DNA of 64,000 bases from Rutpela maculata. Its lineage: Eukaryota > Arthropoda > Insecta > Coleoptera > Cerambycidae. Made by a program: the position numbers and the translations under genes. This document shows, piece by piece, positions 32,797 through 44,700 of the stretch. Every line of letters starts with the position of its first letter. The first letter of the stretch is position 1. Where the stretch lies: assembly GCA_936432065.2 (NCBI GenBank), contig OW386285.2, forward strand, positions 38,743,920 to 38,807,919. Reading direction: 5' to 3'. The notes under the pieces were generated by a model. The model was not told where the DNA came from. It was given only the letters and a program-made list of their open reading frames with translations, and did no database searches.

Positions 32797-33946
32797 GTGG
32801 CGGAGCCAGATAACTCATCGGGGGGGGGGGCAATAGAACCGGCCTCCCAGAGGTCGAAGAAAACTTTTCAGAAAATGGTTGAAAACGGATGTGTATAGAT
32901 TCCTCTACTAGATAATATTGGTATTAATTACAAAATATTAATTTCAAGAGATAATTTGGATACTGCTTTTAGTCCCTTCAAATTAGTAAAAAAATTGCTG
33001 TTTTATGGAAAATTTTCCCACAGTTATGAGACCTGTAAGGTTTGGGTTGGTCATTTCCACCCCCCGCAGTTCTAAAAAAGGATAGTTTTTGAGAAATATA
33101 TACATATATATGATTTTTAGCGTTTTTTCGTCTTTTTCTCTATTTTGAGGAAAAACTATGCATTTTGGTGAAAAATATCAAGAGAGCAAAGTGGTAAAGC
33201 ATAAAATTTCCTATAAGTTTTGTCTCCACCATTTTTTTTTCGAATACCATCGATAGAGGGTACGAAAGAAATAAATATACATATGGACTTTTGTGCCTTT
33301 TTAAATTCTGAGCCAAAATTAGGCATTTTTATGAAAAATTACGTGAGATTAAAGCTGTAGAACATAAAAAATATATATATTTTTATGAAAAAAAAAAAAA
33401 AAAAACAAGAAAACACCTAAAGATAGTGAATTTTGTGTTCTAAACTTTGTTCTCATGTAATTTTTCATAAAAATGCATAATTTTGGCACAAAATCTAAAA
33501 AAAGACGCAAAAGTCTATATGTATATTTATTTCTTTCGCACCCTCTAGCGGCGAAACTAAGCGCGGAATTCGAAAAAAAAGTAGAAACAAAATTTATAGG
33601 AAATTTTATGCTCTACTACTTTGCTCTCTTGATATTTTTCACCAAAATGCATAGTTTTTCCTCAAAACAGAGAAAAAAACGAAAAAATGCATTCATATTT
33701 ATGTATATAAGTATATATTTCTTAAAACCACCCTTTTTCAGAACTGCGGGGGGTAAAAATTATATTAAGACAACCCAAATACTTAACTGTTTACAGGTCT
33801 TATAACTGTGGGAAAATTTTCTTAAATATTTCCTAATTTGAAGGGACTATTTGTACTAATAGTGATTATGCCTCTTTAATTTTTGGTTCATGGAAGACGG
33901 CTTGGGGGGAGCCCGGGCCCCATGCCCCCCCTGGCTGCGCGCCTGC
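32797..33946. mobile_element. Nested foldback element, possibly hAT-type ends
   Basis: The left end AGTGGCGGAGCCAG and the complement of the right end, CAGGCGCGCAGCCAG, are weak inverted ends, both next to G-runs. Inside, 32885-33395 and 33420-33860 are mirror arms (TTATGGAAAATTTTCCCACAG; CTATGCATTTTGGTGAAAAA) around an A18 core at 33388-33405. I could not find an 8-bp duplication, so the superfamily is open. Confidence 0.6.
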
Positions 33947-34037
33947 TTTTACCTATTCAAGGGTACGAAATATTTATAAAAGGCAGTATAATATAATGAA
34001 TATTTAAAAAAATAAAACAACTGTTATTACACAGATT

Positions 34038-34273
34038 TTATCATGTGGTTGGGACTTATGAATTGTTTCTATTCCTGGGGGTGGTTTTCTTATTATTACA
34101 AGGAGGGTGGTAGCTTAATTTCCCTGTAGATATGGGTTCGACTAGTCATAACAATAATTCTAGTGAAAATCCCATGACGATTGTATCATGTGGGTAGGAC
34201 TATGAATTTTTTCGTTTTCTGGGGTTGGTATTTTAATTATTACAAGGGGTTGGAGGGTTGTAGGACAATTTCC
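34038..34273. repeat. Two diverged tandem units at the palindrome centre
   Basis: ATCATGTGG.T.GGACT.ATGAATT is found at 34038 and again at about 34185. Each copy is followed by TTATTACAAGG.G..GG. The period is about 147 bp and identity about 75% by eye. Confidence 0.55.
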
Positions 34274-34522
34274 TAAACTTTTCCAAATACGCTACAGAAT
34301 TATATATAATCCGTGAATAATTCATACAATATAAAATCTGAGTAATAACAGTTGTTTTATTTTTTAAAATATTCATTATATACTGCTTTTTTAAATATTT
34401 TCTACCCTTAAATAGGGGAGATTTTTGCATTTTTTCAAAAAAGTAAAAAATATGCTCACCTTAAAATTTCTCAAAGTTTAATTTGAGCCCTATAGGATTT
34501 ATTTTGCTCTTTCCCTTGGCCC

Positions 34523-35422
34523 ACTATCTACTATGCAAAAACAGGCGAATTTTAGGCCTTTTTTGAGGTCACTCTTTTCACGCAGTCAACTACCAAAAAC
34601 CAAAAACCGAAAGTTTAATATGTAACATTTAGTGTCAACGAAATCATTTGATTTTCAATGAAACAAAAACAGCTAAAAAGTTGTACAAATGTAGACCTCG
34701 TAAACCTCGATGCATTTACATCTTAAAATTCATAACTTTTGCCAAAAATTATTGTTCTGAGTCTAATATCTTAACACGTTGGGTACCCCGCCACTTATAT
34801 GCGTCGACAGCACATAGAAACGTACAGTGCCACCGCAGCTTATAAGCGTCACGTTTTTATTTCTAAAAAAATCATATTTTTAGAGATAAGTATCAATTAC
34901 TTAAACTGCTTTCAATTAATTTGAGGCAATAATATAATCTTTTCAAAAATAAATTTTGGCACCAGAGAAAGTGTCTAAATGACAGCAGCATCCAATGTGT
35001 TAAAGTATCAAAACAACTACATTTATCACACTTTATAACAATTAGGGTGGATTACAAAACACGAATTCAATTTGGAATTTTCAGAAAAGTTGTCATGTTT
35101 GTTAAAAGGAAAAAATAATTTGTTCCCACACACCAACCTCCTTTAAAAAAAATCAAATAGCTATAGACAATAAACAGGAAATAAAATAGAATAAAATTAA
35201 TACATGCATTATCTCTTTCACTAACAGTGATTTCCAAAGAGGTAAAAGTAAATAAGAATTGGCAGAGGTATTAAAATCCAATATGGACTGTCACATTTTT
35301 ATTTTTTTTTAATTAGCAATTAAAATAACCTCTTGCATCTATCTTAGGTTCACTTTTTACAGATGTCTAATTATGTTTCACCAGATTTTGGTAAACTTAA
35401 AACTCGATTAATTAAACAAAAC
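34523..35422. other. Region between the convergent genes, RhoGEF side
   Basis: No repeat or coding region can be supported. Polyadenylation of the minus-strand gene should occur here. An AATAAA-like string on the minus strand near 35290 is a weak candidate. Confidence 0.4.
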
Positions 35423-35713
35423 TTAACTTTTAAGACCTAAAAACCTCTTAATTTTGGTGCTTACACCTCCAAGAATACTACTGAATCTGAAGCCGGTATC
35501 TTTATTAGGTCTTCCAAACACATACAAATCTTTGGTAGTTACTGGTTCCTCTTTTTGACTTGTAGTGTCATTTTCTTTGGTTGTTTGTGTCGATGAAGGT
35601 AACAAAGATTGCGCTATATTTCCATTTTGGCTGTTGGTTTCTAAAGTAGAATGGATAGGGGGCCTTCCTCTGGCAATCTTCTTATCTGAAACTGGAATCG
35701 AAGGCTCCTCTTC
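35423..35713 (-). CDS. RhoGEF gene, last coding exon
   Basis: Acceptor TTTTTCAG before GAAGAGGAG. 96 codons to the stop. A low-complexity Ser/Thr/Gln tail ends in a conserved-looking basic and hydrophobic end (DTGFRFSSILGGVSTKIKRF). The exact join is inferred from phase and splice sites. Confidence 0.75.
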   Translation of the reverse strand, partial: EEEPSIPVSDKKIARGRPPIHSTLETNSQNGNIAQSLLPSSTQTTKENDTTSQKEEPVTTKDLYVFGRPNKDTGFRFSSILGGVSTKIKRFLGLKS

Positions 35714-38700
35714 CTGAAAAATAATATACAATAATAATAATTAACCGTTTAAAACAGTTCGAAGTAGATGTATGTAATTAGTGCTTGATAGTGTATTCCA
35801 TTATTTTTGGTATCTGTGGTTGCTCCCACCACTTTAGCTAGAATCATATATGGACCAAGAATCAGTCTTCTGCTGGGCTTATAGAAATAAAGTTGTATCG
35901 GTCTACACTGAGTTTAATTATTACCTAAATCTCCAAGAAAACGTACCAAGTTTATTAAAAGACAGTTTTGGCGATGATGAACAGAACCTTTAAAATAATC
36001 ATTTACAGTGCTAGTTTCTGTAAATGATTAGTTTGCAGGTGTGAAGTTACACATGCAAAATGAGCAACATTGGACATTCACGTGAATTCTTTCTCAAAGC
36101 CTCCGTCTGGACAATCCATTAGGCAAGGTTTGAAAATTATTTCGAGGCGAATGTATACGTGACACAGCGGAAAATGGTAACAGGAAATGTGCAATATTAC
36201 TAATGTGTTAGATGAAGAAACATATAAATTAATGTATGATTTGATGAGACCCGCAAAACCAGAAGAAAAAAGCTATGCACAATTAGTAGCCAAGTTCTAC
36301 GGAGCCAAAAAAATTTTTGCCTTACATAGACACTTGATGAAAACCATCGCCAGTTCTTAAACTATTAAGAGGAAGCAAGGCGATCAAATCAGAGGAGAGC
36401 AGGCGACAATGAGCCAATGTGAAGAGAGATCTTCGTAATAAACAAATTTTAGCTAAAAACTTTCTTCAATAGAAGTGTAGTATTCATTTACTTACAAGAA
36501 TATCTTTTTTTCAGTTTAATAACGCCATCCGTTTGGCTAAAAACTGCTTTTTCCCAGTCAAGATTTTTAGTACCAAAAAAATTAGAAGATGCTAACAGCT
36601 TCAACTGTTTTAAAAGTGCCGTTCTGAAATTCCTGATTGACCAATGTTTTTACACTTATTACGAATTTTTCAACTTCTGTACTACTACTACTTGACATTT
36701 GAGCGATAGAAATTCGTTTATTTTTATGTTGTTAATGTATCTATTGTTTGTTTAATTTTTGTTTGTTTGTTATTTATTAAACTTAAATTTGACTAAGTAT
36801 GTGTAATAATGTTTTTAATTGTATTTTAGTTATATTTGACTATGTATGTATTATGTATTTTTTCTTAGCTGTTATTTCTAATTGACTCGTCCAAAACTTG
36901 TATCGCAGCAGGTCAAAAGGAAATAAAGTTATTATTATTATTATTATTACAGTGTTTTTTAATAGATGGTGCCACCTACAGCACTACAATAGGGCATCTG
37001 CATCATGTAACCAACCTTAAATTTTAAGTTTTTCAAGTTTATTCTCATTTTTAATGTTTGTATACGCATTTTTAGCTTGGCTCCAAACAAATATTTAAAA
37101 ATTCACGTAAATAATTTTGATTATGGTTGATTAATAAAAATAGACTGCTAATTACAGGTTAGGTTTCCAACCTACAGAGTCCTATTTTATTAGGACAAAG
37201 TATTTAGAACTTCATAAACATTACACTGAACAAGATTTTAATTGAAAATATGGGAACCAGGCAGACATTTTAATAATAGCTGCATAATACTCTTAAATCT
37301 TAAGAAATAAATATTTTTGATGTTAGATGCCACCCCCTTCTTTATGTTAGAGAAAAAATAAGAAGTGTCGGAAAGCTCAATCAATTCTCTTTACATAAGC
37401 TGTCTACAAATTTTTTGAAACAACTATAATTATCGAGATATTCGAGGAAATGTAGGAAATTACACGTTTTCCAATTTTTCTCAGAAACCTTTGTTTCGAA
37501 GGGCCGAGATTAACGGAGCATCAAAGTAGTACATGATATTAAGTGAACATCGTATATGAGATCGATTTCAGTTAATTACCGATTAATTACAGTGACAAAA
37601 TGGAGAAATTTTACCGAAAAAAAAAAAAAGAAAGTCCCAAATCCCGCCCCCTCTAATTCCTTCATTTTTGTCGGAATTCAAAAAATAGAAAAAACAGTTT
37701 TAACAAATTTAATTCTATTTAAATTACCTAGAGTAGTCTTTTGGCGTAGGAGCCAAGATTAAAAAGTGGCCAACTGTAGAAGCTCAAAATTTGCGTTTTT
37801 TTGCCGTACATGGCCGACATTTCAGTAGTTATCTCCGAAACGAAAAAAATAAATAAATAAAAATTCTGATAAAAGCAAAAGATTCGTAGTGGAAAATACT
37901 CGTTTGATGTTTTATTTCGAGCTAACTCTCACCTTTTCGGAGATATCTGCGAAAAATAGCAAAAAACAGCTTGCATTTCGGAGCCGAAAAAATTGCAAAA
38001 ACATGCAATCTTGACACGTTCATATTTTTCGAAAAACACCATTGGAACGGCCGTACGATGTCGCGACGTAAAGAGGAAGTCTTCCAGATAAACCTGATCG
38101 TAAATTGCATGGCGAAATTCTAAAATTCGGCTCGCAACGAACAAATCAAAAGTGGCATTTTGTGACATTTCAGAAAATCAATATCTCTTTTTGCAACATG
38201 TTGTTTAATTTTTTATTCATTTTTGCAGAACTTATAAATTGGCAGAATTGCACCTTCATCATTGATACTGTCTAAGCTATTATGGGAAAACAATCTAACT
38301 TTATAGATATTAACGCGAAAAATCTGTCGCTACCTCCCTGGCTATAAGGTGAAGTATTATATAATCAGCTTTGCAAAGTTTTGAACGTGGCAATATGTTC
38401 TTCCCAGGTGAGCTTGTGATCAATTGCTATTCGCAAGAACCTAATATTATGAATCTTCTGTACTGATTGATTGCATAAACTAATCAATAAGCTAGTCTGG
38501 ATTAATATTTTTTGGCATATAATGCGATTTTGTTATGTTTACTAGAAGGCCATTATCACTGCATCATTGCCAAAGTTCAGTGGAGGCTACATTGGATTTT
38601 TCCACAGGTGTGCTAATAGTGGCTTGGCACTAAAAGAATGTTTATCATCTGCATAAAGAATCATTTTGTCGCAACTTAGACGTGTATCAGTGATGTCATT

Positions 38701-41700
38701 GGTGAAGATTATAAAAAATAAGGGTCCAAGAATTGAGCCTTGTGGGACTCCAAGGTCATCATTTGTAGTGTGTGAGTGTGATTTAATTCCTTGTACTGTT
38801 AGGGTTTATTTTTTGTTATTTAGGTATCAGGTGACCCATTGATGACATATTCCTCGTATGCCAATTTCACATAATTTATCTAGAAGCAGCATATATTTTT
38901 AATAAATACGTTATAACTCAGCCTGTATATTAAACCTATGCTCACAATAAAGTATAGTTATCTAAACACTTAATATTTACTTACTTTAAAATATTTACTT
39001 TCTTTGTTTGATTAACGTAAGTTTAAAAAGACGTTTGTTGGAGTGCACTCCAGTGACTTTAAAGGTGGACCTAAGTAAATTGTCTCTGATTGTATACACG
39101 TGAAAGAAGGCCAGATATGCATTTCGCCTGACGTTTTAAAACAGACTTTGCACTATACATTAAAAGTATTAGTGAGTTGACTAGGACCCTTTTTCATTAA
39201 ATATAAAATATGATCAAAATTAGGTTTATTGATGTTTAAAGCAACTCATTAAAACAAGTATTAGGCATATAACACTTTATGACAAAGTAAATAAACCATT
39301 TTCTAACTTATATCAGTAACTCTAAAATGACAAGATGCATTATGTTATTAGGGTGTAATATACATACCACTGCAATTTTCCTCTTTTTAAGTGGTTTTCC
39401 AGGACTAAGCCCAATTTCATGATATTCATGCAAATCTTTTCTCTTAACAGGTCTTCTAGAAGAACTCTCCTTCCTTAAGGTTTTTCTGTCATTTAGATGA
39501 TTTTCAATGGAATTTGTAATTTTTCTTATCCAGTTTTTGGTCTCACTGAATTGGTCGTGGTACAGAACTAGTTCCTCATCTTGGCAGATAATCCTTAGAC
39601 AACCTTTATCCAAAACCTCCACAATTTTGCATTTGCTCAGAGGGAAAATGCTTAAACATTTTAACGAATTAACCTTCGGCTCGTCTTTCTTCATCTTGTT
39701 AAACATTATGATATCATTCATTAAAACAACGTATAGTTTCTCGCTATGGCCATTTTTCGTAGACAATCTCATTAGAGTGCCCTCTTTTATCAATTTCCTT
39801 CCAGGTGCAATCACGTTTGGTTCGCCACTACGCAAGCACCTCTGGAATTCTAGTAAACGTTGCACATTTTCTTGATCTTCCACTACTTTATTGATGTGCT
39901 CTGCTGCATCCTCTACCTTTTCCAGGCATTCTAAAAGTAAAAACAACATTAAATAAAAAACCACTGTGATGCAATGTGTCCTGCTGAAGCACTGGCAGGG
40001 TGGAGTAGCTATAAGCATACATTTCTAACGAGATTTGCAGGCATCACCCAGAGTTGAAAAAACACCGAAAAAAAAAACAGTACACAGTACAAGTAGTATA
40101 CGACTTAAAAAAAACTGTACTTTCTTAATTATTATTAGTGCGTAAAAGTAACATTATTTGATTCATTTGCCTCCTTGATATGGTGGCATAAAGCCGGAAA
40201 ACGGGAGGCAATGAGAAAACTAAGAAAAGTACAAAGACTGGCCTGTCTAGGCATAACGGGAACAATGTCAACAACACCTACCGCAGCCATGGAAGCACTA
40301 CTTTGTCTACCTCCACTACCTTTAGTTGTGGAGAGTGAAGCACTGCTAGAAGCGTACAGACTGAAAACAAACGGACATGGGACCATTCCAAGAATAGGAT
40401 ACCATACCGAAATATTCCAACAAATAGGAAAAAATCGACTACTAGATATGCAGTCAGATAGAATCAGCACAAGCCATAACTTCCCAAAGACCTTCAGGGT
40501 ATACATACCCAATAGGGAAGAGGAAGGAACAAGGCAACTGCGAAGACATCCAAATGATACCATATACTGACGATCAAAAACGTCAAGAAGCACTGGAGCA
40601 GGTGTTATGGGGGACCAACCAGGGACAGATATTAGTCTGAACCTGGGCAATACCGCAACGGTGTTCCAAGCACAAGTCATAGCTATAGAAGTCTGCGCAC
40701 AAGAAACGATACGGACAAAAGAATCCGCATCATCACTGACAGCCAAGCAGCTCTCAAAGCTCTGAATGCAGTAGAGATACGTTTTAAAATGGTTTCACTT
40801 TCGGCGAAACTGGCGGAACACAACAGCAAATTGCCAACTTACGTCTCAAATTTCCAACTTTTACACAAAATAAAAATTGGGGAGAAAATCTAAACAAAAT
40901 TTTTTTTCAACAGAAACTGCCAACTTACATCTCAAATTTCCAACTTTCGCCAAGTCTGACCTGTACCCCCTCTTCGCTACGGCCCTGCACCTAACCAACA
41001 TAGGTGTGAAGGACAATCTAGAATGCAAGATGTGTGGGGAGGATGAGAAAATTCTTTACCATATACTCTGTGAATGCCCAGTCTTGGTGGCTGGGAGGCT
41101 TTTTGGAGAGGAATGGGACTAATGGGATAACGAGACTATGGGGTACAATGAGCTTAAGCTTCAGTACTGCGGTGTTCTGGCACCGCAACCTATAAGGGAA
41201 AAAAAAACATTATTTCACGCTAATGTACAGCCGGATTCATGAGTGCATTGAAAACAACTGAAGTTGTCCCACGATCTTAGCTTTAGAACCGTCAAATTAT
41301 GGATTTGTTTTGATGTTTAAGCTAATTTTGAAATTTATTTGTACAAATATGGAAACTGAGGACTGTCGTAGAAAAAATATTGTATGAAACTCGTAAAACT
41401 AGAAAAAGTACCATTTTTATGGACTTGTTGCATAAATGACTATTCTACTCTCAGTATTGAGTAAAAATACTATAATAATAATAAAATAACAACAATAATC
41501 TTTATTAGCTAAAGCTAAAGTAATAAAAACAATGAACAATACACAACATCATGCAGAGTGCAGGCAGTGTTAGCAGCATACAGGCCAAAAAAAAAAAATG
41601 GATACAGGACCATTTCAATAATAGGATACCATACTGACATATTTCAACAAAAAGAAAAAAAAATGAATACTAAACATCCAGTCAGATAAAATCAGCACAA

Positions 41701-44700
41701 ACCATAACTTCACAAAAACGTTATTATTAGGTATACATACCTGACGTGAGAGAAGGGAACTGCGAAGACATTCAAATGATGCCATATGATATTAGTCTCG
41801 GGCACCACAATCCGTAAGGAAAAGAAAAATGTACTTGTAATTTAAAATTTAAATCTCGATTTAAATATTCAGTACAAATTAGTCAACAGGTTCTCGTCTT
41901 TAAAACTTGTAGTGTCGGAATATTATCGTAACCATGTAAGTTACGTGGGAGTAATTTTGAAAGTCAAAAAACATTTACCTTAGATTTAGTGAAAATGATG
42001 GCCAGGTAAATTGCGTATGTGGGAAATATAAAAACATTTGCATCAAAAGTTATAGATAAATGTAATTTCAAGACAATAGTTGCCCTTGCGATCACCACTC
42101 TAAATGAGCTATGGAACGAAAATCACAAAGCAAATAAGGAAAAAAAATTGATGTTTATATCTGACGTGTTTGGCACATGGACTTCTCAGAGTCGCAGAGA
42201 CCATTAGAAGAATGTTATCCTGATGTCGACAGACCTATATCAACTGTACAGTAAATGTTTTTCAAAGTGCCAGAGCGCAGAAGATTATCTGCGATACTCT
42301 GCCTGAGACGGCACTACCTCCAAGAGCCTATCTTAACGCGGTGGGGTAAGTTTTTATGGATCTCCGAATTCTAGAAAATCTAGCTTACATTCATGAGATT
42401 TAAAAAAAATTCGTTTCCGTAGTCTTCATTGGATACCAATGACAGAAGACTTTTCTGTCATGCGTGTATGCAATATTGTATTTGACTTACGACAGTTTAA
42501 ACTCCAGGGTCTATCACGCTCTTTCTTGTATTGAGGATCTTTTTATAACGGAAAGAAGTAAACTTTTCATTACCCAACATGCACAAGTCATCGTTAAAAC
42601 ATTATATGTAGTCTAGGAAATAGCGTGCAAATTCGACGACGAATGGTCACCGTCTGCCAGTCGGTAATCGAAGAGATCATAAGTACAAAATTTTTTTCTC
42701 TCTGGAACTTTTTGATATGGTGAGGGGATAGGGAGGGGGGGGACATTTACTTTTTAATCGAATGATTATCGATATCTGTCCGCATAAGTAGTTAGTATAT
42801 GTACTTCACATACCCCAATTACGCTGGCAGACGAAACTTCCGATCGGCGCGCGCGTTACAGTATTTACGACTGGGCATCCTCTTATCTAAATAACAGAAC
42901 GCAGACTGTAGTTATAGACGAGGTCAAATCACGACCTGCGCTAGTTACAATGGGTGTACCTCAAGGGTCAGTTCTGGCTCCGCTATTCTTCTTAATATTT
43001 ATGAGCAACGTCACATATTCACGCTTGTCTGCAGATACGATGATTCTCTAAGCAGACGATACAAACCAAATCGTATCCAAAAAGGATTTTATAAACTCAG
43101 TGAATACCACGAATCAATATACAAATGAACAACAATGGATTGTTACTTAATGCAGATAAAACATTTTCTAAGATATTTCAACAAAAAATGTCATATAGTC
43201 CATTAATAAAAATTGACAAAACAAGTTGAGGAAATAAAATTCCTAGGTGTAATTATTGATCAGAAATTAACATGGGAAAAGCATATCAACAGTCTCATTT
43301 CCAAATTAAGCAGCATTTGCTTCGTTGTCAGACAGTTAAGACAAACAGTCTGCATAGATGTTTTAAAAATGGCCCACTATGGTCTCGTACATTCAGTACT
43401 CACATATGGCCTAATTTTTAATGCAGAAAAAGATAATGAGATGTATGGTGGGAGCAAGTCCGCTATAATACTGTAAACAAATATTCATTAACTTATCTAT
43501 CTTAACTCTGCCATGTCCCTATATATATTTGATTACACTCGATACAAAACAACATCACTTAGAATACATCAGAAATAATGACATACACAATTATCACACA
43601 CGCACTAACAACGATTTACAATTACCTTTTTCACGATTAACGGTCAGCCAGAACACACCGCTATATCAAGGAATCATCTGCTATAATCACTCTGTAAGAA
43701 TATTTGGCAATATAGAAGGCTACAGAATCTTCAAATCAGTATTGTTTCAATATCTGAGGGATAATGCATTTTATTCAGTGGATGAATTTTTAAATAGTTA
43801 ATTTTAATGTTTAATATTTAATCATTGTCATATGATAATTTTAATATACTTTACATGCAACTTACTTAGTTGCGTAGATATAAGCCAGTGTGAAAGGAGA
43901 ACTGTGGGAGAATGTGAATTTTATCTATATTCATATGCATGACTGTATGAAGTGATAACATGTGACTACTCTGATAAGTTTTTTACATTTGTAATATTGA
44001 AACTTAATATGATGAATAAAGCTATCTATCTATCTACTATTGTTATTATTATGAAAGGGGTGGTTTCCGATAGTTTAAGGGTGAAGGAAGGGTTGAACCA
44101 GCGTAAAACCATTTTTTTCTTGATCAGCATCCTCGAAAACGGGAGGGTAAACGTCTTTAACAAGAAAAAAAAGAAACAATTTTACATCCCCTGAGAGGGT
44201 AGATTCCATCTCTAAGGGCGGTTGCGGTCTACTACCTAACGTCACCTTTCTCCATCTTTTATAACACCATGAAAAAATAAAGAATCCCTGCAAAAATATA
44301 GTCGATTATATGAGAAATAAGCAAAATGGAGTGGTTTTTGGCCGTTTCAGAGGGTGCATATGACTGAAACCTTTTTTCACCCTGTTATTCGTGCTCAGAA
44401 CCTCAGAACCCTCGAGAATGTGAGTGGGAATAGGTTTCATAACTTTAGCACGATTTTGCTTTTTTTCGAGAAAATCCTTACTTCCACTACTATACCTCAG
44501 GCACGTGCTGGGATAATTTTGGGCCCCAGGAAAATACCTTAGCAAGGGCCCCAGGCAGAAATCTGAATTTTTTTTTAACTCGTAAATGAAAATTGATGAG
44601 CGGAAGGGAGAAAATCTCAAAAAAAAATTCCTACCACTTGAAAAATTGATGAACGGAAAATTCAGGAAAGGCCCTTCGTGAAGGGCCCACCGGGAAACTC

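Larger units (their letters stand above)
32690..34522. repeat. Palindromic element split by a second palindromic element
   Basis: The arm ATCCTATAGGGCTCAAATTAAACTTTGAG..GCATATTTTT (32700-32805) is matched in inverse orientation at 34427-34522. The arm continues at 33948-34060 and 34275-34425 (TATTCAAGGGTA / TACCCTTAAATA; AAAACAACTGTTATTAC / GTAATAACAGTTGTTTT). So 32797-33946 interrupts the left arm. The centre (34038-34273) holds two diverged tandem units. Confidence 0.7.

Noticed and set aside
39507..39875. 122-codon plus-strand frame
   Set aside because: It lies opposite the PH-domain exon, which has splice sites, phase and domain support.
40135..40746. 203-codon minus-strand frame
   Set aside because: It is opposite a LINE ORF2 fragment on the plus strand with recognisable motifs.
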